The position numbers and the translations under genes were made by a program. The notes under the pieces are model-generated. The model had not been told where the DNA came from and made no database searches. It saw only the letters and a program-made list of their open reading frames with translations. From contig NC_057790.1 in assembly GCF_014905175.1 (NCBI RefSeq), positions 22,842,469 to 22,906,468 of the forward strand: DNA of 64,000 nucleotides. Reading direction: 5' to 3'. This stretch comes from Aphidius gifuensis (Eukaryota; Arthropoda; Insecta; Hymenoptera; Braconidae). Shown piece after piece: positions 57,901 to 64,000 of this stretch. Within the stretch, counting starts at the first letter, position 1. The number at the start of each line of letters is the position of its first letter.

Positions 57901-60900
57901 AGCTGCAGAACCTCTACTGAGTTTTTAGAATTGAGTCTAGACTAGACCAAGCGTACGTGCTCCACTCGGCTTTACTTTGGGGTTACTTGCTTTACTCTTG
58001 TCTCCCTCCTCCACCTTTAAACATTTCTACCAAACTCAATGTGAGCCAGAAGAGCCAAGCCAAGATTTGTAGTCGCGGCATAAATTCGAGCTTTTGCTTT
58101 TCTCTCTCTCTCTCTTTTTTTTTCTTTTCATCTTTTACTTTTTTTTATTTTTTTTTTCAACCTAATAGATTGGCGGCCTCAATAAAACCGTCCCAATGCT
58201 CCTTCCTTCCTTTTTTACTTATATTCTTTTCATGCACTGTATTTTTTCTTTTGTGCTTTAGTACATATAACATTTTTACTTTTCACCTACATAACGTGCT
58301 TTATGCGATCACTTCAAAATAAAGATACCTACTGATTCGACATAATTTAAAAAAAAATAAAAAAAATAATTAAAAAATTATTTCACATTGATTTGAGAAT
58401 TAAATTTCAATTTATTTATTAATTATTTCTCAGTAGAAATAAACATAAAAAAAAATTCTAAATTGTTTTTATCCATTTGTTACTCGCAAACAGATGTATG
58501 TCGTTTTTTTTTTTAAATTATCTTTTGGTTTTCTTCATTTTCTTGTTGAAATTTTTTCCACATAAAATGACGGAATTTATGAGTTATTAAGATAAATAAT
58601 TGTTGCAATGAAAAAGAACAATAGAACTTTTTTTTTTCGACTTGAGGATTAGTGTTACTTGTGCATTGTATTTGGTATTTTCTTTAGGATATATCCTTTT
58701 TTTATTTTTTATTTTTTTAATTTAACAAAATTTGGTGTTGAGGATGGCTCCAGATGACTGGGATGAAAATGGTGGCTTGAAACACTAGTTGTACTGAAAT
58801 ATACAAAATATATATATATGCAGCTCACTTAGCAACTGCTCACAAGTGACTGCTACAAATGCTCTCTTCTCGCAACTTTGCCCATTCCAACTCTATTCTT
58901 TCCTCGCCTTTTTCCTCTTTTCAGTATAAATATATATATGTCTTTTTCGTTTCCAATGGTTTTCCCGTTTCCCTTTTTTTTATTTTTTTCTTTTTTATTC
59001 ACAGTATATTCATGCCTTTCGTACTTGTACTCACAAACCAACCAGCGTCTGGTCGAGACTCATTCTTTTACTTTTATTTATTTATTTTTTTTTCTCTTTA
59101 TTTTATGTTCACTGGTTTTTTTTCGCATATATTTTGCTTTTCTTTGCTTTCATTTCTGGTTGCTCTTGCACCCTTTTTCCCAATTACTGAGATCTCACTT
59201 TATCTTGATTAATTTACCACAAAAAATTATAATAAGTTTATGCAAAGCGACGATATCCAGGCTATGTAGTCTAAAATATTTTTTCTTATTTGCCAAAATA
59301 CTTTAGTATATTATACACATAAAAAAAAAATATAAATATATATACTAAATGCAAAAAAAGTCGGTTGAAATAGCGTGTATGTTTATGCGCTTTGTGTATA
59401 TAATAGCTCGTGATAAGTCGTGTAGAGTAAAAGAAGGCTTCGTGTCGAGTTCGTGTCGAAAAAAAAATAAATATAAAACAACAAAAGAAGAAAATTAAAA
59501 AAAATAAAATAAAATAACACGAATAAATAAAATTAAAAATAAATAAATAAAAATATATTTATGTTTTACTTTATGTAAATATATATATATCGTTGGACAA
59601 AGTGCAGTTTTTATTTCATATATATTTATCACTCACACAGTAAATATACACATATTGTTTTCAGCATAATCTGTTTGTGAGACTCACTATGAAAATTACT
59701 TTTGTTTAAATGGACGATGTCATCACGCAAGCTTGATTTTTTTTTTATTTATTGTCATCATTAAAATATTACAAAAAAAATAAAATAAAAATAAGTAAAT
59801 AATTACAAATAATTAGAGTTTTTTTACGAGAAAATAATTATCGGATCTTCATTGAGAAAAAAAAGTGAAATAAAAAAATAAAAATAAAAGGTTTGTTGTT
59901 GATGAGATGAGGTGATAGGGATGAGTTAAAAAAAAAGTAGAAATGAAAAAAAAAAAATAAAGTAAGGGTATAAATGATTTAAAATATATAAAGAACAAAA
60001 GATAGACACATAGATAGTTGAATATATATACCAACAACGAGAGAAGTAACTGTGTAGGTATTTTTTTAGGTGCAGTGATCGAAAATCGTATAGTAATCGT
60101 AGGGGTTGTTTTTTGTGAAACAAAGAATAAAAAAAAAATAATAATAAAATGAGCTTTTGAGGTGTATATACGTATATGTTTTAAAACACAAAGAGTTCGA
60201 TAATGCTTTAAACGTTTCGCGGTCGGTACCTAAGGGAATATCAACTTTCATGCAGTGGCGTTGCAGTTTCAGCCAATTTGTAATGCATGCTTGAACGTGT
60301 GCAGCCGTGGGCTGTTGTGATGTGGGCAGCCAATCAAAAACTCGGCCCGTGAATCAGGGGCGCAACAAGCGAAACTTCGTGTGTGTGTGTGTGTCAGAGA
60401 GAGAAAGAGGAAAAAAGCTTTCTAGAGAGAGGAGAGAGAGAGTGAAGAATAGAAATATATTTATAGAGAAAAAGATAGACTACTTCTAGCCAAAAATCAA
60501 CCAGAGAAAAAAGGGACAAGGGGGTAGAAAAAGAAAATCAAGCAAACGACAGCGGTTGTTTTGTGGTTCGTTGGCAGTTTCGCGTGGTGACATTTTATTG
60601 GATGTGCGTTTACGTTTCACACAATTGTATATTATACCTATGCACTCTATGTGAAGCTAATACATACATACAAATTCTACGCAAACGATTTACATTTATT
60701 TTTTACTTTTTTTTTTTTTACTTGTATGTATTTTTTTTCTAGATATATATGCCATCCATATATTCAGAATATGTATATGTATATAATGGCCGTTGTCAAT
60801 GGCCCTGGGCAATCAAACCCTATACCATTCTCGAGCACAAAAGTAAAAAAAAAAAACAAATATATATGTATAACAATTTTCATTTTAACTTTTTTTTTTT

Positions 60901-63661
60901 TTTTTTCATTTTGCCAATTTCTTCTCTTCTTTTCCCTTTTTTGTATTTTTGTTTCTCTATTTTTCTTGAGCATCGAAAAATAAAAATAAAAAAATCTCTT
61001 TTAAGAAATAAAAAAGAAAAATAGAGTATATCGGTTGTATCGTTTGTTTCTTCATTCGCTCTAGGCAGTAGAAACAATTACCCTTTCGTCTCCATGGTGA
61101 TCATGGTGGTTGGACCACAAAACTGAATTATATTTGTGTTTGTATCGTCATATACATACAATATCAGTAGAAAAATAGAAAATTCAATTTTAAGAAAATA
61201 TAATTGTATAAATTTTTTATTTATTTTTTCTGTTTATGAATAAAGTTGATAGTTATTTTTGCTGTCGTTTATTTATTTTTTTTTTCGTTGAAAAATAATG
61301 ATGTAGAATAATATACATATTTTATAATAGTATCTTTATATAATTGAGTAATGTACATAGAGAATTATGTACACAGTGAGTTGAGAATTTTTGTTTTCTA
61401 TGAAAACTTTAAATGAAAAAACAATGCTAATTTAAAGTATAAAATTAATTTATGCTTTTGATAATAGCAATATGATTAGTGCCTGCGGCGTTGATTATTA
61501 TTATTATTTATATTTTTCATCAATTTTTTTATGTAGACATGTAATTTATGATGTATGTATAATGGCTTTAACGAGAAAGAAAATATGAATTTTATCATGA
61601 ACGACCCCTTGAGGGTATGTGAAAACGAGAATCTTACGCAGTCAAAGACGATCTTTGAATTTAAAATAAACGATACGAAAGTTTTGACATTAACTAGCCA
61701 CACCAGCTTGACTTTTTCGACTCAGTAAACTGATTTTTTTTTTTATTTATTTCACTTTTTTAATTTTGTTTTATTTTTTATTTTATACTCTGAAAAGTTA
61801 ACTAATTGCCAGGGTCATAAAATATTGACCTAGTTGACGGTTTATATCTAACTGTGCATTTATGTGCAGAGTTTGTTTTGGTTGAATCAAAACGTTTCAC
61901 GAGCTAAAAAAAAAAAGTAACAGCTTCTAAACTGCAGCTGCCTAGTTTATGTATACAATTTCTATATCTATATAAATTCTCACTATGTACACACTGTTGG
62001 CAAGTCGAGCCTATTTACTTGATCCTAAAATTCGAGTATTCCATCTGTATGTATATATAACACACAACTTGCAAAAGTGTTTAACTTTGATTTTTTATCT
62101 TTTGTTTTTTGTATTTTTATTATTATTTTTAATTTAAAAAAATTAAAATGAAAAATTTTTTCATAAATTGCATAAAAATATTCGACTAAGCACAAATTCG
62201 AAAAGAAAAAAGAAGTAAAAACTACAAACATAGGGCTTCTGACTATTGAAAAGAGGAAAAAAAAAAATTATATAAAAACTTTTACTTTTTAGAGATTTTT
62301 TATTTTAGTTGTGCACTCGTCATAGTTAGAATAGCAGAATATCAATAACGAGAAGCATAAAAAAAAATATATGAAAATAAAAAATAAAGGTAAAACAAAC
62401 AAAAAATATGGCCAGTAATAAAAAAAAATTGCATATGTCAGCAAACTATTTACTCTGGCTACGACAGAAAAATGTTGAAAAAAAATAAAAAATAAATAAA
62501 TAAAGGTAATATATATTTTTTTTTCTTGCTATATTTTGAAAGCCACAAAAAAAAAAAAAAAAACTAAATAAAATGAAGAGTTTTTTAACGAATTGCTTGA
62601 GCTTGGAAATTCAAGCGGGATTGAGCATTTGGGGTAGACTTAAATATTAGCCGACTCAAGTTTAGGTATGGAACGGAGGTTTGACTTGTGCTCTAGTAGT
62701 GCACAGAAATGTAGTTTGGAGCCAGTTTCAGTGTTATATCCGCGTGTGGAGGTTAACTACTTTGAATTTCAAATTAAACAAGAAAGCTTGAAAAAAAAAA
62801 AAAAATCTCTGCACCGCACATTTATACAGGAAAGCCATATATATTTACATTAACATCTATCTGCATCCTACCTGACTCGAATTGAATGATGATATATATA
62901 AAAATTTATTTTAATTTAATTTTTGTATTATCTAAATTTGAAAAAAGAAAATTAGTTGAATTAAGTAGTCATGATCTATCAATAGTCAGACATTAATAGA
63001 AAGATTGAGATAAATTAATGGCTACATGTAGAGGTGAAAAGTTAATAAAGATAAATTAAGTGAGGTTAAAAAAATAAAAGATAAAGTGATAGAAGCCTAT
63101 GCAAATGTTGGCAGGGTTGAAGACGACGTCAGGGTCACTGCAGCATCGTTTCTGGTTAAAAAAAAAAAGTTCAACTTTTCTCCAAGTTTCAGCGACGAAT
63201 ACTAATTAAAGAGCCCGCGAAATGAAATTAGTTGGTCGAACGAACCGAAAAAGGGAGTGAGACTTTTCACTGTAGAGCCGCTTATGATAATATAATAATA
63301 ATACTTTTTCACTACCTCGCTAGCTACCCTTGTGCTTGTGCTCTTCACTTCTATGCTCTCGACTCTCTTTTACGGTAGGACTTTGCCCAAGGTGTGCCAC
63401 TCTCAAAAACTCATTATGAATTTACCTCGAAAACTTGAATTGAATTTTCTCAACCAGTTATACATAAAAAAAAAAAAACTAAGCCCAATCATGTCAAATA
63501 ACTTTTTATTAATTATTATAACTATTATTATTTTTAACATAAATAAGTTAATAATTACCTTCGGATTTTGGAGGTGGTGGTTTACGTGTCGCCCAATTCG
63601 TTCTAATACTTCTACTTCCAAGCCACTGTCCATTCATTGCACTAATTGCACTTTCTGCTTC
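53395..63661 (-). CDS. Rox8: TIA-1/TIAR (Rox8) RNA-binding protein, 3' part
   Basis: U-rich RNA-binding splicing and stress-granule regulator with three RRMs and a Gln/aromatic-rich tail. Exons in transcript order: 63661-63559, 55251-55071, 54807-54678, 54025-53769, 53581-53395. The first encodes the end of RRM2 (EAESAISAMNGQWLGSRSIR, TNWATRKPPPPK); the next two RRM3 with RNP2-like CTVYCGGL and RNP1 KGYAFVRF, then NGQTVKCSWGKESGDPNNAQ; the fourth a run of about 12 Ala, a Gly/Val stretch and Gln/Tyr-rich sequence; the fifth a Pro/Gln-rich end. RRM1 and the start lie beyond the right edge. After MMAYPMQQFQ the frame either reads VIS and stops at 53395 or splices at CAG|GTAATA (53407/53406) to an exon I could not find. 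Intron 55252-63558 is 8.3 kb. Confidence 0.9.
54909..54948. repeat. TA dinucleotide microsatellite
   Basis: About 40 bp of nearly uninterrupted AT/TA repeats inside the intron between the RRM3 exons of the TIA-1 gene. Confidence 0.85.
56037..57849 (+). CDS. Possible nested two-exon small gene, antisense in the TIA-1 intron
   Basis: Exon-like segment 56037-56109 follows TTGTTGCAG and ends ATAGG before GTGAGT. A second segment 57795-57849 follows CATATAG and ends at TAG. Reading phase agrees (GG + A), giving from ATG 56054 a 36-residue product: MEQVDDINLELLSLTAMIG joined to CHNSNYLIDEDGVPVLD. The frame is also open 5' of the ATG (DDINFN), so upstream exons may exist. Codons look protein-like in both pieces, and the splice motifs are reasonable, but the product is tiny, no homologue is recognised, and the second acceptor has only a modest pyrimidine tract. 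Confidence 0.3.
60230..60640. promoter_or_regulatory. Promoter-like island with GAGA repeats inside the TIA-1 intron
   Basis: GC-richer patch with GCCAATCAAA (CCAAT box on plus, about 60330), a GT run, then GAGAGA-type tracts (60395-60440) that suit GAGA-factor binding, followed by GTTTCGCGTGGTGACATTTT. It could be an internal promoter for a shorter TIA-1 transcript (minus) or for a plus-strand transcript, or an enhancer. No adjacent coding exon was identified. Confidence 0.35.
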
Positions 63662-64000
63662 CTGAAATTATTATTAAAATTATATTAATTTTACATTTAA
63701 TTTCATTTTTATGATTTTTTAATTTTTTAAATTATAAATCAATTTTACTTTTAATTTTCCATTATTAATTATACATTCTGTACATCAACTTGATTTTAAA
63801 TTATTATTTCATCATTGTAAATATACTTTAGTTTTTTTTTTAATCATTTTAATCCATTAATGAATTTTTATTCTATTTGATTTATAAAGATAATTTTTAT
63901 TTTCAAATTATTTGTATGAATAATGAAAAAACCAAAAAATTTAATTAAAATAGTAAAAAGTAAAAATTGAAAATTGGTTTAGTTAATGTAAAATTCTTAG
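63662..64000 (-). other. Start of the next TIA-1 intron upstream
   Basis: AT-rich intronic sequence on the transcript's 5' side of the last recognised exon; the 3' splice site reads TAATTTCAG on the minus strand just before 63661. Nothing else is visible up to the window edge. Confidence 0.7.

Larger units (their letters stand above)
55252..63558 (-). other. 8.3 kb TIA-1 intron with composition islands
   Basis: Mostly low-complexity AT-rich DNA between the RRM2-end exon and the RRM3 exon. Besides the possible nested exons, islands of more balanced composition occur at 57840-58090, 58745-58900, 59350-59460, 60230-60640, 61030-61130, 62590-62760 and 63090-63420. CT/GA repeats flank some of them (about 58100-58120 and 60380-60440). 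No RRM-like exon is present. Confidence 0.5.

Noticed and set aside
57957..59306. Phe/Ser/Leu-rich plus ORFs at 57957-58322 and 58859-59306, superficially like membrane proteins
   Set aside because: Translation of T/CT-rich intronic DNA; overlapping frames are equally hydrophobic and there is no splice or start context.
1..64000. CRISPR arrays, rRNA, tRNA, integrated virus genes, bacterial-type operons
   Set aside because: None seen. Repeats are simple sequence, genes are spliced eukaryotic types, and no cloverleaf or viral open frame was recognised by eye.

Overview
The window is animal nuclear DNA of extreme A+T richness, with compact multi-exon genes, short introns (often 55-110 bp) with GT...AG borders, and insect-type orthologues. 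I infer an insect, probably a hymenopteran with a very AT-rich genome such as a parasitoid wasp. The order-level guess rests on composition and gene style only. No CRISPR, operon, tRNA, rRNA or viral gene was seen.

Layout. 1-11368 (+): 3' two-thirds of a nephrin-family adhesion receptor (sticks-and-stones/hibris type), entering from the left, with eight Ig domains, an FN3 domain, two tandem phase-compatible transmembrane exons and several possible cytoplasmic ends. 11369-17540: AT-rich 3' UTR/intergenic DNA. 17545-19783 (+): a TATA-promoter gene for a secreted Ser/Tyr/Gly-rich protein I cannot assign to a family. 20020-39212: a dense block of seven housekeeping-type genes on strictly alternating strands: ARMC9 (-), ALKBH6 (+), THOC7 (-), TBCE (+), XPD/ERCC2 (-), lines (+), DRAP1/NC2-alpha (-). 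Convergent 3' ends are 64 bp to 1.1 kb apart. Divergent starts share promoter intervals of 0.3 to 2.2 kb. 39213-53394: promoter-like islands, then about 11 kb of T-rich low-complexity DNA with no convincing coding exon. 53395-63661 (-): 3' half of a TIA-1/TIAR (Rox8) RNA-binding protein gene that continues past the right edge, with an 8.3 kb intron carrying a possible nested plus-strand two-exon gene.

Functionally the block mixes transcription/repair (XPD in TFIIH, DRAP1 in NC2), mRNA export (THOC7 in THO/TREX), tubulin folding (TBCE), ciliary function (ARMC9), an AlkB-type dioxygenase and a developmental regulator (lines). I see no shared pathway. The common factor is compact, alternating organisation.

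Strongest points for a second look: (1) tandem alternative transmembrane exons in the nephrin-like gene; (2) a U12-type AT-AC intron in DRAP1 with consensus 5' splice site and branch point; (3) an in-frame 53-codon open extension directly after the nephrin-like stop codon; (4) the unassigned secreted Ser-rich protein; (5) a possible nested small gene inside the TIA-1 intron. Exon borders were assigned by hand from splice motifs and reading phase; coding lengths sum to whole codons for every complete gene.
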